A stretch of 64,000 nt of DNA. It comes from Palsa-89 sp963824345 (lineage in GTDB: Bacteria > Acidobacteriota > Terriglobia > Bryobacterales > Bryobacteraceae). The number at the start of each line of letters is the position of its first letter. Position 1 is the first letter of the stretch. Location of the stretch: positions 124,001 through 188,000 of the forward strand of contig CAWGOZ010000023.1 in the NCBI GenBank assembly GCA_963824345.1, in the 5' to 3' direction. Made by a program: the position numbers and the translations under genes. The notes below the pieces were generated by a model that worked only from the letters and a program-made list of their open reading frames with translations, made no database searches and was not told the origin of the DNA. Shown here in pieces: positions 1-9,257 of the stretch.

Positions 1-113
1 ACGCGATGGATCTGGCCGGCTACTATGGGGGTCCGCCGCGCCTGCCGCTCCAGGTTCCAAATCCGGCCGCCAAGCAGGAAATCGAAGAAGCCTTCGCAGA
101 ATTACGCGGCTAG
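1..113 (+). CDS. DapA/NAL-family aldolase, C-terminal end only
   Basis: The window opens inside this gene; only the last 37 or so codons are present, ending in TAG at 111-113. The tail has the pattern G-G-P-P-R-L-P-L followed by a short amphipathic helix, as at the C-terminus of dihydrodipicolinate synthase/N-acetylneuraminate lyase family TIM-barrel enzymes. The family uses a Schiff-base lysine to condense pyruvate with an aldehyde; that lysine lies upstream of the window, so the substrate cannot be judged. It is followed about 66 bases later by the Kelch protein gene on the same strand. Confidence 0.6.
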   Translation, partial: AMDLAGYYGGPPRLPLQVPNPAAKQEIEEAFAELRG

Positions 114-179
114 CCTGGCGAAGCGTTCGTGAGGGTGTTTGTGGCATTGTTACGCCTCTTGAATGGAAGGAGCTTCAGC

Positions 180-1943
180 ATGTCTCTCACCGCTATCCAA
201 TCCGGCAGTCGCCCCGCCTCTCGGTGGCAAACCGTAACTCTACTTAGCTTGTTGTGGGCGCCGGCCGTCGCAGCCCAGTCGGCCGTTTGGACAGAGCAAT
301 CTCCTGGAAGCTCGCCGTCCCCGCGTTCCGGACTCAGCATGGCGTACGATTCCGTCCACAGCCAAACTGTCCTGTTCGGAGGAGACAGCGAGAACAGTTA
401 TGTCAACGACACGTGGTTATGGAACGGCACCAATTGGACCCAGGCGTCTCCTTCAAACATGCCGCCTGAACGAGCCAATGCCGGCATGGCCTTCGATTCG
501 GCCCAGGGAATGGCCGTTCTGTTCGGAGGACAGCAAATCGGAGGGAATAACCTCAACGACACATGGCTGTGGGACGGCTCCAACTGGAGCGAGGTATTTC
601 CCCAGAGCAGCCCGACCCCGAGGCACCTCTTTGGGATGGCGTACGACTCGGCGCAAGGCCAAGTCATCTTGTTCGGGGGGTTGGATTCGGAAGGCAATGC
701 TTTGGGCGACACCTGGGTGTGGAATGGCTCCAATTGGACCCAGCAGTCTGGGCAAACCAGCCCGCCACCCCGCTTAGGTCCCTACCTGGCGTACGATTCA
801 GTGCGCGGCCAAGTGGTCCTGTTTGGAGGCTTCACTGCAAATGGCACTGTCTTAAACGACACCTGGGTGTGGAACGGAACTAACTGGACGCAACAGTCTC
901 CACAGACCTCGCCTTCTGCGCGGGGCGACGGCGGCATGGTTTTCGATACAAAGCAAGGTCAGGCAGTGTTGTTCGGGGGGTACAGCGCAGTAGGTACCTT
1001 TGGCGATACCTGGTTGTGGAATGGCTCCAATTGGACCGAGGAATTTCTCCAACTCAGTCCGCAGGCGCGCGCTAAGTACGCCATGGCTTTCGACTCTGGG
1101 AATAATGTAACGGTCGTGTTTGGCGGAAGGAATAAAGATAGCTTCTTTCTCGGCGACACTTGGACCTATGGCGTCCCCGCCAGCGTCACGCCTCCAGGCC
1201 CCGCCATCAACCTGGTGTTGAGCGCATCGGCCTACGGCGCATTTACCAGCGTCGCGCCGGGGTCCTGGATCGAGATTTACGGAACGAATCTGGCGCCCGA
1301 GACTACTGGCTGGACGGCCGCGGATTTTACCGGCAACAACGCGCCGACGATGTTGGATACCGTATCGGTGAGCATCGCGGGGCAACCGGCTTTTGTGGAT
1401 TACATTTCCGCCACGCAGGTGAACGTGCAGTTGCCATCCGGTATCGCCACCGGAGGTCCGCTGCAACTTACGCTCACCAATGGCGCCGAGACCAGCGCGC
1501 CAGTGAATGTGACCGTAAATAAGACCGAAGCGGGGCTGCTGGCGCCGGCCAGCTTCAAGGTGGGCGCCAATCAATATGTGGTGGCGCAGCATCTGGATGG
1601 AACGTATGTTCTTCCCACCGGAGCAATCGCGGGCGTCACTTCCAGCCCGGCGCAACCCGGCGAGACCATCGTGATTTACGGCGTCGGCTTCGGCTCCGTG
1701 GTTCCCAATATACCCGCGGGCCAGATCGTCACCAAGGACAATCAACTTTCGGCGTCTTTGCAGATTTTGTTCGGAAAGACAGCGGCGAAATTGTCTTACT
1801 TCGGGTTGGCGCCGTCCGAGGTCGGCGTGTATCAGTTCGATATCGTGGTTCCGGCAATCGCCAGCAGCGATCTGGTGCCGCTGACGTTCAATCTGGGCGG
1901 CGTAGCCAGCACGCAGACGCTCTTTACCGCAGTGCAGCAGTAG
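180..1943 (+). CDS. Secreted Kelch-repeat protein with Solibacter-type C-terminal domain
   Basis: An exported protein of 587 residues. ATG at 180 is preferred because GGAAGGAG lies about 7 bases upstream and a signal peptide follows (hydrophobic stretch near residues 18-32 ending A-V-A-A-Q). Residues about 35-345 hold six Kelch-like repeats of roughly 50 residues, each with a D-T-W-x-W-N-G-x-N-W core and an L-F-G-G strand, predicting a beta-propeller. Residues about 355-587 match the pattern of the TIGR03437 domain (V-A-P-G-S-x-x-x-I-Y-G-T-N-L, then paired V-x-I-Y-G-x-G blocks), which is common in Solibacter secreted proteins. Function unknown; probably surface binding. The 3' end overlaps convergent pyrF by about 20 bases. 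Confidence 0.8.
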   Translation: MSLTAIQSGSRPASRWQTVTLLSLLWAPAVAAQSAVWTEQSPGSSPSPRSGLSMAYDSVHSQTVLFGGDSENSYVNDTWLWNGTNWTQASPSNMPPERANAGMAFDSAQGMAVLFGGQQIGGNNLNDTWLWDGSNWSEVFPQSSPTPRHLFGMAYDSAQGQVILFGGLDSEGNALGDTWVWNGSNWTQQSGQTSPPPRLGPYLAYDSVRGQVVLFGGFTANGTVLNDTWVWNGTNWTQQSPQTSPSARGDGGMVFDTKQGQAVLFGGYSAVGTFGDTWLWNGSNWTEEFLQLSPQARAKYAMAFDSGNNVTVVFGGRNKDSFFLGDTWTYGVPASVTPPGPAINLVLSASAYGAFTSVAPGSWIEIYGTNLAPETTGWTAADFTGNNAPTMLDTVSVSIAGQPAFVDYISATQVNVQLPSGIATGGPLQLTLTNGAETSAPVNVTVNKTEAGLLAPASFKVGANQYVVAQHLDGTYVLPTGAIAGVTSSPAQPGETIVIYGVGFGSVVPNIPAGQIVTKDNQLSASLQILFGKTAAKLSYFGLAPSEVGVYQFDIVVPAIASSDLVPLTFNLGGVASTQTLFTAVQQ

Positions 1944-2817
1944 CGGTCTTCACGGCGGCGTTTACGTCTTCGATCATGCGCTGCGTTTTCTCGCGAACCG
2001 AGCGAACGAAAGCGTCGCGCGAGATGCCGGGATCGCCGAACGCATACGTGGCCCCGCGCGACGAGCTTACGATCGCGCCCAGGCCGTCGTCATTGAAGCA
2101 TTCGGCGGCGGCTTTGGCGCTTCCGCCTTGCGCGCCGTATCCAGGCACCAGGATCGGCGCTCGGGGCATCAGTTCGCGCAGCCGGCGGCCTTCCTCGGGA
2201 AACGTGGCGCCAATCACCGCGCCGACGGAGCTGTAGCCCGACTCGCCAACCAGATCCTCACCCAGCTCATTCAACGCCCCAGCAATCGATTCATAGAGCG
2301 GGCGTCCCGTGGCTTCGAGCGCTTGGTCCTGAAAATCCTTGGAACCGGGGTTCGAAGTTTTCAGCACGACGAATATGCCTTTGCCGTGCTTCTTGCAGGC
2401 TTCCACGAAGGGGGCGAGACTGTCTCGTCCCAGGTAAGGCGTCACCGTGAGCGCGTCGCAATCGAACGCGCCGGCGCCCAAATACGCGTTCGCGTAGGCT
2501 TCCGCCGTGGACGAAATGTCGTTGCGTTTGCCGTCGGCGATCACCAACAGGCCGCGCTGCCGGGCCGCGCGCACGGTGTTTTCGAAGGCCTGCATTCCCG
2601 CCACGCCATATTGTTCGTAGAATGCCAGCTGCGGCTTCACGGCCGGCACCAGATCGGCCACGGCATCCAAAACCAGCTCGTGAAATTCGGTGATGGCAGC
2701 GCACGCGTTGCCCGGAACAAAGGCCGGCATCTGATCGACGCGCGGGTCCAAGCCCACGATGCAGCGGCTGTCTTTCGCTAGAATCTGTTGGATCAGGCGG
2801 TCGGCGAATTGCGCCAT
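1924..2817 (-). CDS. pyrF: Orotidine 5'-phosphate decarboxylase (type 2)
   Basis: Converts orotidine monophosphate to UMP, the last step of de novo pyrimidine synthesis, in the cytosol. The 297-residue protein is of the longer, mycobacterial/type 2 class. The catalytic motif D-G-K-R-N-D is at residues 95-100, an L-D-P-R phosphate/ribose-binding segment is near residue 23, and the C-terminal S-S-S-R-G phosphate gripper is present. It is the last gene of a leftward group pitA - small orf - pyrF. The end overlaps the 3' end of the Kelch gene coming from the other side. Confidence 0.95.
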   Translation of the reverse strand: MAQFADRLIQQILAKDSRCIVGLDPRVDQMPAFVPGNACAAITEFHELVLDAVADLVPAVKPQLAFYEQYGVAGMQAFENTVRAARQRGLLVIADGKRNDISSTAEAYANAYLGAGAFDCDALTVTPYLGRDSLAPFVEACKKHGKGIFVVLKTSNPGSKDFQDQALEATGRPLYESIAGALNELGEDLVGESGYSSVGAVIGATFPEEGRRLRELMPRAPILVPGYGAQGGSAKAAAECFNDDGLGAIVSSSRGATYAFGDPGISRDAFVRSVREKTQRMIEDVNAAVKTATAALR

Positions 2818-2839
2818 TTCAGGTTCATTATGGCACGCT

Positions 2840-3067
2840 TCAAAAATCGAAAAGGACTTGCCGCAACGCGTCCTGATATTCCTTGCGCGCGGCCTTGGCG
2901 ATGGCTCTCGATTCTTCCTCGGCGAAGTCCGCCTTTTCCCAATCCTCTACCGCGACCATGGAATGATCGGGAGTGGCGAGGTCTTCCTCGAAGCGAATGG
3001 CCGCGATCCAGCGCTCTACCGCCGCCTTATAGTTGAATCTCAGTTTGTCCAGCTCAGAATTTTCCAT
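2840..3067 (-). CDS. Small acidic helical protein, function unknown
   Basis: A 75-residue protein rich in Glu, Ala and Lys with predicted continuous helices and no signal peptide or cysteines. I do not recognise the family. It starts 4 bases after the pitA stop and ends 22 bases before the pyrF start, so it is very probably co-transcribed with both. The tight packing and absence of an alternative frame support a real gene. A PhoU-like or structural partner role for the phosphate transporter is possible but unsupported by any motif. Confidence 0.6.
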   Translation of the reverse strand: MENSELDKLRFNYKAAVERWIAAIRFEEDLATPDHSMVAVEDWEKADFAEEESRAIAKAARKEYQDALRQVLFDF

Positions 3068-3071
3068 GGTC

Positions 3072-4661
3072 TTAGAACACGTTCTTCAAGGCCCAGAACA
3101 GGAAGCCCGACAGCAGCATGGCGGCGGGAAGCGTCAGCACCCAGGCCAGCGCGATATTACGGACCGTGCCCCACTGCAGACCGGTGTGGTTGGCGGCCAT
3201 GGTGCCGGCGATGCCCGACGAAAGCACGTGAGTGGTGCTGACCGGCAGACCGTAATGATCGGCCATGCCGATCGTAATCATGGCGGTGATTTCCGCGGCG
3301 GCGCCTTGCCCGTACGTCAGATGGTCCTTTCCGATCTTTTCGCCGACCGTTACCACGATGCGTTTCCAACCGATCATCGTTCCCATGCCCAGCGCCATCG
3401 CCACGGCCACCTTCACCCAGAGCGGAATGAACTTGGTTGCGAGATCGATATGCTTCTTGTAATTGGCTAGGATCTTCTCCTCGTCGGCGGTGAATGCCGG
3501 TTTACCGGACTTCTGGATCAACCGGATGGCCTCGCTAACCACGTACATGTCATTGCGGAAGTTGCGGGTCATATCGGGCGGAACGTTTTTGAGTTGCTTA
3601 TAGATGGATGTCTCGTTGCCGATATCGCTGACCACCGAGCGCAGGGCCAGCATGGTGTTGGCGTTGAAATCCCTGGTACGGATGTAGGCGGTTAAATCGT
3701 CGGACGGGTTGGCTACCTGGGCTGAAGGCTCGACGTACTTATTGAGAACCTGCACGGTCTGTTGCGACACAGCCAGAAAGTCCTGGGTTTGAGACGCGGT
3801 GACTGCTCGATTCAGAGCGTAGGTAGTGGGCACCGTACCGATCAGGATCAGCATGATGAGCCCCATGCCTTTCTGCCCGTCATTGGAACCGTGGAAGAAG
3901 CTTACCCCCGAGCAAGTCCCGAAAAGCAGTACACGAATCCAGAACGGCGGCGGCTCGGTACCCACTGGCGCTTCGTATAGCCTTTTGTCTTTGATAACCG
4001 CCTTGCAGATCAATAACAGCAACCACGCGATGCCGAACCCCACCAGAGGCGAAAGCAGCAGCGATTTGCCGACTTGTGCCGCCTGGCCCCAGTCGACTCC
4101 GCTGGTGCCTTGCCGGGGGTTCATCAACTGATTCGCGATACCGACACCGATGATGGAGCCGACCATGGTGTGCGAGCTCGAGGCCGGCAGCCCGAAGTAC
4201 CATGTGCCGACGTTCCATAGAATGGCGGCGATCAACAGGGCAAAAACCATCGCAAAGCCCGAGCCGCTGCCCACTTGAAGGATCAATTCCACGGGAAGCA
4301 AAGTGATGATGGTGAATGCGACCAAGCCGGTGGAAGTCAAGACACCAACGAAGTTACAAAAGCCGGACCATGCCACCGCCAAGTGGGGCTCCATCGTATG
4401 GGTATAGATGACGGTGGCAACGGCGTTGGCCGTATCGTGAAAGCCATTCACGAACTCAAAGCCCAGGGCGACCAGAAGGGCGACGCCCAGCAAGATGTAG
4501 GGATAGATGGAAGTGCCCCGCTCTACCTGCAAATCTTTGGCGAGGCTGATGATGGTGTAAATGAGACCAACGATAAGAGCCGCCCCGAAGACGGCAATGC
4601 CGATCTTTCCGGGGTTTCTCGACATCTTTTTATCTAGGACGGGTACTGCGCTAGCGGCCAT
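3072..4661 (-). CDS. pitA: PiT-family inorganic phosphate transporter
   Basis: Low-affinity metal-phosphate:H+ symporter of the inner membrane. The 529-residue protein has the two PiT signature repeats: G-F-H-D-T-A-N-A-V-A-T near residue 73 and the mirrored segment near residue 475 (G-L-P-V-S-T-T-H-V-L). About ten membrane segments are visible. A soluble insertion of some 120 residues (about 285-405) lies between the halves, as in the longer E. coli PitA-like forms. It is the first gene of the leftward pitA - orf - pyrF group. The upstream 98 bases separating it from the dehydrogenase gene must hold its promoter. Confidence 0.92.
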   Translation of the reverse strand: MAASAVPVLDKKMSRNPGKIGIAVFGAALIVGLIYTIISLAKDLQVERGTSIYPYILLGVALLVALGFEFVNGFHDTANAVATVIYTHTMEPHLAVAWSGFCNFVGVLTSTGLVAFTIITLLPVELILQVGSGSGFAMVFALLIAAILWNVGTWYFGLPASSSHTMVGSIIGVGIANQLMNPRQGTSGVDWGQAAQVGKSLLLSPLVGFGIAWLLLLICKAVIKDKRLYEAPVGTEPPPFWIRVLLFGTCSGVSFFHGSNDGQKGMGLIMLILIGTVPTTYALNRAVTASQTQDFLAVSQQTVQVLNKYVEPSAQVANPSDDLTAYIRTRDFNANTMLALRSVVSDIGNETSIYKQLKNVPPDMTRNFRNDMYVVSEAIRLIQKSGKPAFTADEEKILANYKKHIDLATKFIPLWVKVAVAMALGMGTMIGWKRIVVTVGEKIGKDHLTYGQGAAAEITAMITIGMADHYGLPVSTTHVLSSGIAGTMAANHTGLQWGTVRNIALAWVLTLPAAMLLSGFLFWALKNVF

Positions 4662-4759
4662 AGTTCTCCTTCAGCCTTCCGAGCATAAACCCGCAAAGTT
4701 TCAATTTGCTTAATTTCTGGTTACAAGGATGTGCCGTGTGGAAAAACGTTCAGTCAATG

Positions 4760-6148
4760 CTACGCGGTCATGATGGCGGTGACGGTGCTGCGCTCGACAA
4801 CTTGTCGATAGGCGTCCATCATCCCATCGATTGGGACCACCGTGGTCGCCAGCGATTTTGCGTCGAACTGGCCCTGGTCCAACAGTTCCACGAAGCGCGG
4901 GATATCGCGCATCGGACTTGCGCCTCCGCACTGGCCGGCGTGGTGCGTGCGGCCGCCGATAGCGAATACTACCGCCGGCAAGGTGATGTTTCCGGTGGGT
5001 AGGCTGGTGGTAACGATATGGCCACCCGGGGCGCACATCATATAAGCCTGTTGCATGGGGAGAATGCCGGTGGGATCGGGACCGGCCTCGAACTTGGGTT
5101 TAGCGCGATCGGCGCCGACGGCTTCCACCACAAAGTCCGCGCCCGCTCCGCCCAGCAGTCCGCCGGAGTCCCGGCCGCCGGCCCACAGACGATTGTTCGG
5201 ACCGTTCGAGAGTTCACGGACTTTGTCCACCAGCCGATGGCCCTCGACATTCGGATCTAACACGTGTGTTGCGCCAACCTTCAGGGCTAGTTCCCTTCGC
5301 ACGCGGATCGGTTCGATCGCGATGATCCTGGATGCTCCGGCGATCCGGGCGCCCTGAATCGCGCTCAACCCCAAGGGACCGCAGCCCACCACTGCAACCG
5401 TTGAACCCGGCTCGACTACTGCCAGGACTTGCGAAGTGGTGCAACCCAGGCCCGCGACGGTCACGCAACTGCAGACCATGCCAAGATCGACGGCCGGCGC
5501 CTTTGTGAAAACAGGCACCACCCATTCCTCGAACGTCACCATCAACTCGGCGAGTCCGCCGATGTGCGAATTGGCATACACGGGTGTGCCGTCGCGCATA
5601 TCGGCGATGGGAACCAGGTCGCCGGGGCCCTGGCGGCCGAGAAACTGGCACATGTCCGCGCGCCCGCGCAGGCACTGATAGCACGCGCCGCACTGGGGAG
5701 TTCCGGAGACGCAAACGCGATCGCCCACTTGAACTCGCCGAACTTCAGGACCGACAGCTTCCACGATTCCGACACCCCCATGGCCCTGAATCAGCGCCAT
5801 GCGCGACAACGCGAGAAAAGCGGGCGAAACCTCTCGGGCGGGAGCATCTTTCGCCGAAGCCGGCATCGGGAGGCCCAGGACGTCGGTCGCATTCGAGTAG
5901 CAAAGGTTGGTTGCCTCGGTGCGGACCACAACTTGACGGCCGCCGATGGCGCGCAGCGTGAGCTCCTGCAAGGTGGTGCGGTCCGGCCCCATGCCGCGCG
6001 AGACCCATGCGCGGAATTTCCGGCCGGGAGCCGCGGGTTTGGATGGCGCGAGATTCGTTTGCGCGAGTAAGGCGCCACTCTGTGCGGCGAGCGCGACGCC
6101 CCCCGCCAGCACGCCCCTGCGGGACACGGCAGAGTTTTTGGGTTCCAT
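4760..6148 (-). CDS. Tat-exported zinc-dependent alcohol dehydrogenase-like protein
   Basis: A 462-residue medium-chain dehydrogenase/reductase. The start at 6148 puts S-R-R-G-V-L-A-G-G at residues 9-17, followed by a hydrophobic segment ending A-L-L-A-Q: a twin-arginine signal peptide. The catalytic domain has a Cys zinc ligand at residue 83, the G-H-G-G-V-G-I-V-E-A-V-G segment at 122-133 (usual Glu of GHE replaced by Gly), and four structural-zinc cysteines at 153, 156, 159 and 167. A Rossmann V-G-C-G-P-L-G motif binds NAD(P). Tat export means the cofactor would be loaded before translocation. Substrate unknown. It is divergent from the gene at 6309. Confidence 0.8.
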   Translation of the reverse strand: MEPKNSAVSRRGVLAGGVALAAQSGALLAQTNLAPSKPAAPGRKFRAWVSRGMGPDRTTLQELTLRAIGGRQVVVRTEATNLCYSNATDVLGLPMPASAKDAPAREVSPAFLALSRMALIQGHGGVGIVEAVGPEVRRVQVGDRVCVSGTPQCGACYQCLRGRADMCQFLGRQGPGDLVPIADMRDGTPVYANSHIGGLAELMVTFEEWVVPVFTKAPAVDLGMVCSCVTVAGLGCTTSQVLAVVEPGSTVAVVGCGPLGLSAIQGARIAGASRIIAIEPIRVRRELALKVGATHVLDPNVEGHRLVDKVRELSNGPNNRLWAGGRDSGGLLGGAGADFVVEAVGADRAKPKFEAGPDPTGILPMQQAYMMCAPGGHIVTTSLPTGNITLPAVVFAIGGRTHHAGQCGGASPMRDIPRFVELLDQGQFDAKSLATTVVPIDGMMDAYRQVVERSTVTAIMTA

Positions 6149-6308
6149 GGCTACTATCAGTGTATCTTCCTGTGCGCGTTCGAAATCGGCGGTGCGGCGC
6201 GCGGACGGCGCCAAACTCCAGTTTCAGGCTAGTACTGGAACCGCGCGGTACCAACAGGCGATGCGAGCTTGGGTTGAAGTGTTGGATCATCGATCAGGAC
6301 TTGCAGCT

Positions 6309-7325
6309 ATGACTACGCAGTACGGATACGATCATGCCAACTATTACGTGTGGCGAACGCCGGACGGTTTTTCCATCCACGTTAGCTTGCGCATGGTTCG
6401 GGAACTGTCGGCCCAAATTTCCCCGTCTGGGGAAACTTGTGGGATCTTGTTGGGCCGAGCGATGACAACGCCTTTCGCCGCCACGATAGCTGACGATTTT
6501 CTGGTGATTGCGCCGTCGGAGGACTTCGAGACCGCTCGCAGCGCGGCGGAAAACGACGGACGCGGGCTGCGCGCCATCGGCTATTTCCGGTCGCACCACG
6601 ATAGCCAGATGAAACTGGACGCGCGCGATTTACAAACTTTCGATAAATGGTTTAACGAAAACGGTAACGTCGGGTTGTTGATTCAAGTCCCGCGGCACGG
6701 CGATAGCGAAGCCGCTCTGTTTTATTGGCAGGACGGCCAGGCACGGCCGCGCGAATTTGGTTTCGGGTTTCCGTTTGATGCGGCGCGATTGGCGGACGGC
6801 CACCCTGGTTGGCGGTTCCCAGATCCACTGGAGCCGGCCGAAAAAGCACCCTTGCTATCGGCCCTTCGCCAGACTCTGGAAACGCCGGCGGTTGCCCCGA
6901 GCGATGGCATTCGATGGGCTCGCTTGCTACCGACCGCGGCGCTGGTGGTGATCGCAATAATCGCGACCCAGGCCTTGCTGATTTCCAAGAGAACGAAGCC
7001 CGCAGAGTCACCCGCCACCGAAGCGGCCAAACCGGCGCCGGCTTCCGCACGGGTAACGCCGTTGGGCTTGCAAGCGATTTCTCAGCCGCGCCAGATGGAG
7101 ATTCGCTGGAATCCGGTGGCGCCGGCAATTCTCTCGGCTGTCCAGGGCACCATGAGCATCTCCGGTGCCGGAATCACGGATGGCATTCGCTTCGACACGC
7201 TGGCGCTTCGGGAAGGATACATCGACTACACGCCCAAGGCGAACGACCTCCACATCCGCTTCGAAGTGAGGGCCGCGAACGGCGTGGCAACCACGGAATC
7301 GATTCAGGTAGCGGGGCTGCCGTAA
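6309..7325 (+). CDS. JAB/MPN-like domain protein with one membrane segment
   Basis: A 338-residue protein. Residues about 15-150 look like an MPN/JAB fold: a G-I-L-L-G-R strand near residue 40 and G-Y-F-R-S-H-H with a downstream Asp. The full JAMM metal set (Glu, His-x-His, Ser, Asp) is not clearly conserved, so catalysis is doubtful. A single membrane segment lies near residues 218-234, followed by a Pro/Ala linker and a C-terminal beta domain of about 85 residues. Acidobacteria encode many such proteins without known function. ATG 6309 is chosen because an upstream in-frame extension would run into the divergent dehydrogenase gene. Confidence 0.55.
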   Translation: MTTQYGYDHANYYVWRTPDGFSIHVSLRMVRELSAQISPSGETCGILLGRAMTTPFAATIADDFLVIAPSEDFETARSAAENDGRGLRAIGYFRSHHDSQMKLDARDLQTFDKWFNENGNVGLLIQVPRHGDSEAALFYWQDGQARPREFGFGFPFDAARLADGHPGWRFPDPLEPAEKAPLLSALRQTLETPAVAPSDGIRWARLLPTAALVVIAIIATQALLISKRTKPAESPATEAAKPAPASARVTPLGLQAISQPRQMEIRWNPVAPAILSAVQGTMSISGAGITDGIRFDTLALREGYIDYTPKANDLHIRFEVRAANGVATTESIQVAGLP

Positions 7326-7328
7326 CCC

Positions 7329-8174
7329 CTAAGCGCAATCAGCGCCCCACCGCCCGTGTTCCACGGCCAGCAAAAACTCCTCCACTGCGCGATTGAAGGC
7401 GGCCGGTTCTTCGAGATTGACCGCATGCCCGCTGTTCGGGAAAATCCAAAGACCCGCGTTCGGTAGTGTTCGCTTGAGCCAGAGATTGGTCTCGAGACAT
7501 GGTGTGTCTTCGTCGCCCACGATCAACAATACCGGAATTCCAAGGCTCGAGAATTCGTTCTTATAGTCCTGGAGCGAGGGACGCCGAGCCTGATACCCCA
7601 ATATGGTTCGCGCCTTGCCTGCAGCCGAATGCTCGCGCAGATGCGACAGGAATTCGTCGAACGCACGGGGATTCTTGCGCAGAAGCTGCATCCGGGTAGG
7701 AGTGCGGGCGGCAACCTCCGCCACTGCGGGCGATCCCTGTTCCAGGTAAGCATGGGCGGTAGCCTCGCATTCGGCGATCCACAACGCTCGATCCCCCTCC
7801 GGCGATCCGGATCCAACTCCGGCGACCACCAGAGAACGGGCCAGCTCGGGATACATCCAACCGAAATGCAGCGCGGCATACGCGCCCATGCTCAACCCGA
7901 CGATGTGGGCTTTAGAAATACCCAGAGCTTGGACCACGGCGGCAATGTCGTGGACAACCATGGGGAAGCCGTACGAACTCGGATCGGCAGGCACATCCGA
8001 AGGCGGGTAGCCGCGCGCGTTGAAGGTAATGCAGCGGTAGCAGCGCGAGAACCACCGGACCTGCGCTTCCCACTCCCGGTGGTCCGAGTGCAATTCGTGT
8101 ACGAAGACAATCGGATCTCCGGCACCGGTCTCTTCGACATACAATCGCACGCCATCCGCATTCACCAAGCTCAC
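7329..8174 (-). CDS. Alpha/beta hydrolase
   Basis: A hydrolase of about 281 residues. The nucleophile elbow G-L-S-M-G and the oxyanion segment V-F-V-H-E-L-H-S near the N-terminus place it with the alpha/beta-hydrolase fold; an Asp within V-G-D-E-D-T-P and a His within N-S-G-H-A-V-N-L near the end complete a Ser-Asp-His triad. GTG at 8174 gives the usual V-N-A-D-G-V-R-L-Y start; a TTG at 8219 would add 15 residues and overlap the divergent gene. Ester, lactone or C-C bond substrate cannot be told. The stop lies 3 bases from the convergent gene's stop. Confidence 0.8.
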   Translation of the reverse strand: MSLVNADGVRLYVEETGAGDPIVFVHELHSDHREWEAQVRWFSRCYRCITFNARGYPPSDVPADPSSYGFPMVVHDIAAVVQALGISKAHIVGLSMGAYAALHFGWMYPELARSLVVAGVGSGSPEGDRALWIAECEATAHAYLEQGSPAVAEVAARTPTRMQLLRKNPRAFDEFLSHLREHSAAGKARTILGYQARRPSLQDYKNEFSSLGIPVLLIVGDEDTPCLETNLWLKRTLPNAGLWIFPNSGHAVNLEEPAAFNRAVEEFLLAVEHGRWGADCA

Positions 8175-8212
8175 TGTGTTGGGCCCTCGATCAAGAGTTC
8201 TACCATAGAATC

Positions 8213-8989
8213 GTGCCAACTCGACAACATGCCGGTCCAGGGCCCGTTTCTCCCGGCGTTCCCGAACCGTCGCTGGCGGAACGCGCGCGCACGCTCGCTT
8301 CCATCGGCTTGATCGGCAGCCTTTCCACGCATTCGCAGAAGTTCCCCGGCTTTCCGTTCGGTTCCCTGATGCCCTATGCGGCTGACGCGCTCGGCGGCCC
8401 GATCTTTTTCATCAGCAGCATGGCGATGCACACCCACAATCTGCGGCAAGATGCGCGCGCCAGTTTGCTGATTGTCCAGCCGGATGTCTCCGAGGATCCA
8501 CTAGGCGCCGCCCGTTTGACGCTGCTGGGGGACGTAAGCGAAGCGCCAGCGGCAGAGGTTCGCGAGCTCTATCTTGCGCGCCACGAGAACGCAAAGTTCT
8601 GGCAGGACTACAGCGACTTCGCCTATTATCGGCTGCGCGTGTCGGCGGCTTACTTCATCGGCGGCTTCGGCGTCATGGGATGGGTTTCCGCCCAGGACTA
8701 CCGGAGCGCGCCACCCGATCCTCTGGCCAAGGCCGCGCCCGGAATCATTCGGCACATGAATAACGATCATGCCGACGCTCTTCGGCTGATCGCCCGGAAG
8801 TTTTGCGGGGAAGAGCCCGAGGAGGCAGCGATGATCGCCGTGGACCGTCTGGGCTTCCAGCTCCGGCTCAAGTCTGGCGACCGGATCCATGGCCGGCGCG
8901 TGGCTTTCTTGCGGGAGGTGAGGGACCCAGAAGACGCCCGAGCCGCTTTCGTGGAGATGGTCCGGCAGGCGAGGCTGGCGGAAGTGTAG
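8213..8989 (+). CDS. HugZ-like pyridoxamine 5'-phosphate oxidase-fold protein
   Basis: A 258-residue protein with an N-terminal split-barrel flavin/heme-binding domain (about 20-150) and a C-terminal DUF2470-like domain (about 170-255) with the I-R-H-M-N-N-D-H-A-D-A-L motif. This two-domain layout is typical of HugZ heme-utilization proteins and of plant glutamyl-tRNA reductase-binding proteins. The His-rich C-terminal motif fits heme contact. GTG 8213 is the only early in-frame start and has no clear ribosome-binding site, so the start is uncertain. It lies just upstream of the hydrogenase operon, but separated by 268 bases. Confidence 0.75.
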   Translation: MPTRQHAGPGPVSPGVPEPSLAERARTLASIGLIGSLSTHSQKFPGFPFGSLMPYAADALGGPIFFISSMAMHTHNLRQDARASLLIVQPDVSEDPLGAARLTLLGDVSEAPAAEVRELYLARHENAKFWQDYSDFAYYRLRVSAAYFIGGFGVMGWVSAQDYRSAPPDPLAKAAPGIIRHMNNDHADALRLIARKFCGEEPEEAAMIAVDRLGFQLRLKSGDRIHGRRVAFLREVRDPEDARAAFVEMVRQARLAEV

Positions 8990-9257
8990 GTAACGGCCCG
9001 AACAGTTTTTGTCCACGATTCCAACCTTTCCTGGTACTTTGTCCAGGTCCCTTCGAATCTAAATTCTGACATCCTGGGGAGGATCAATAAGAGACGTTGG
9101 TGCGCAAGCTCGCGCAACGGAGCGGAATTCCGCGCACGGGGGAACTCGACGGTGTCGCTAAAGCCTTCGAATTAGGCGTCCATAGGCCGTTTTCGTATGG
9201 GCGGGAACCTGCTCATAAAATCGGTTGCAAAAGTGGCACCGAGTCAGGAGATCAGGA
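8990..9257. promoter_or_regulatory. Intergenic region upstream of hypC
   Basis: This stretch separates the HugZ-like gene from the hydrogenase operon and should hold the operon promoter. It contains a perfect 12-base palindrome GCGGAATTCCGC near 9122-9133 and, closer to hypC, a sigma54-like element listed separately. No coding frame with a plausible start is seen. Confidence 0.4.
9198..9213 (+). promoter_or_regulatory. Possible sigma54 (-24/-12) promoter for the hydrogenase operon
   Basis: The sequence reads TGGGCGGGAACCTGCT: GG at 9199-9200 and GC at 9211-9212 with exactly ten bases between, matching the spacing of TGGCAC-N5-TTGCW. The -24 box deviates from consensus. A transcript would start near 9224, leaving about 34 bases before the hypC ATG. 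Hydrogenase operons are often sigma54-dependent, and a sigma54 activator is encoded at 49.6 kb. Confidence 0.35.

Noticed and set aside
852..1745. Frame of 297 codons antisense to the Kelch gene
   Set aside because: Covers the repeat and C-terminal domain of a well supported gene; no start signal or family features.
9225..9245. TGGCAC at 9234 as a -24 box for hypC
   Set aside because: The sequence 5 bases downstream is not TTGC and the spacing to the hypC ATG would be too short.
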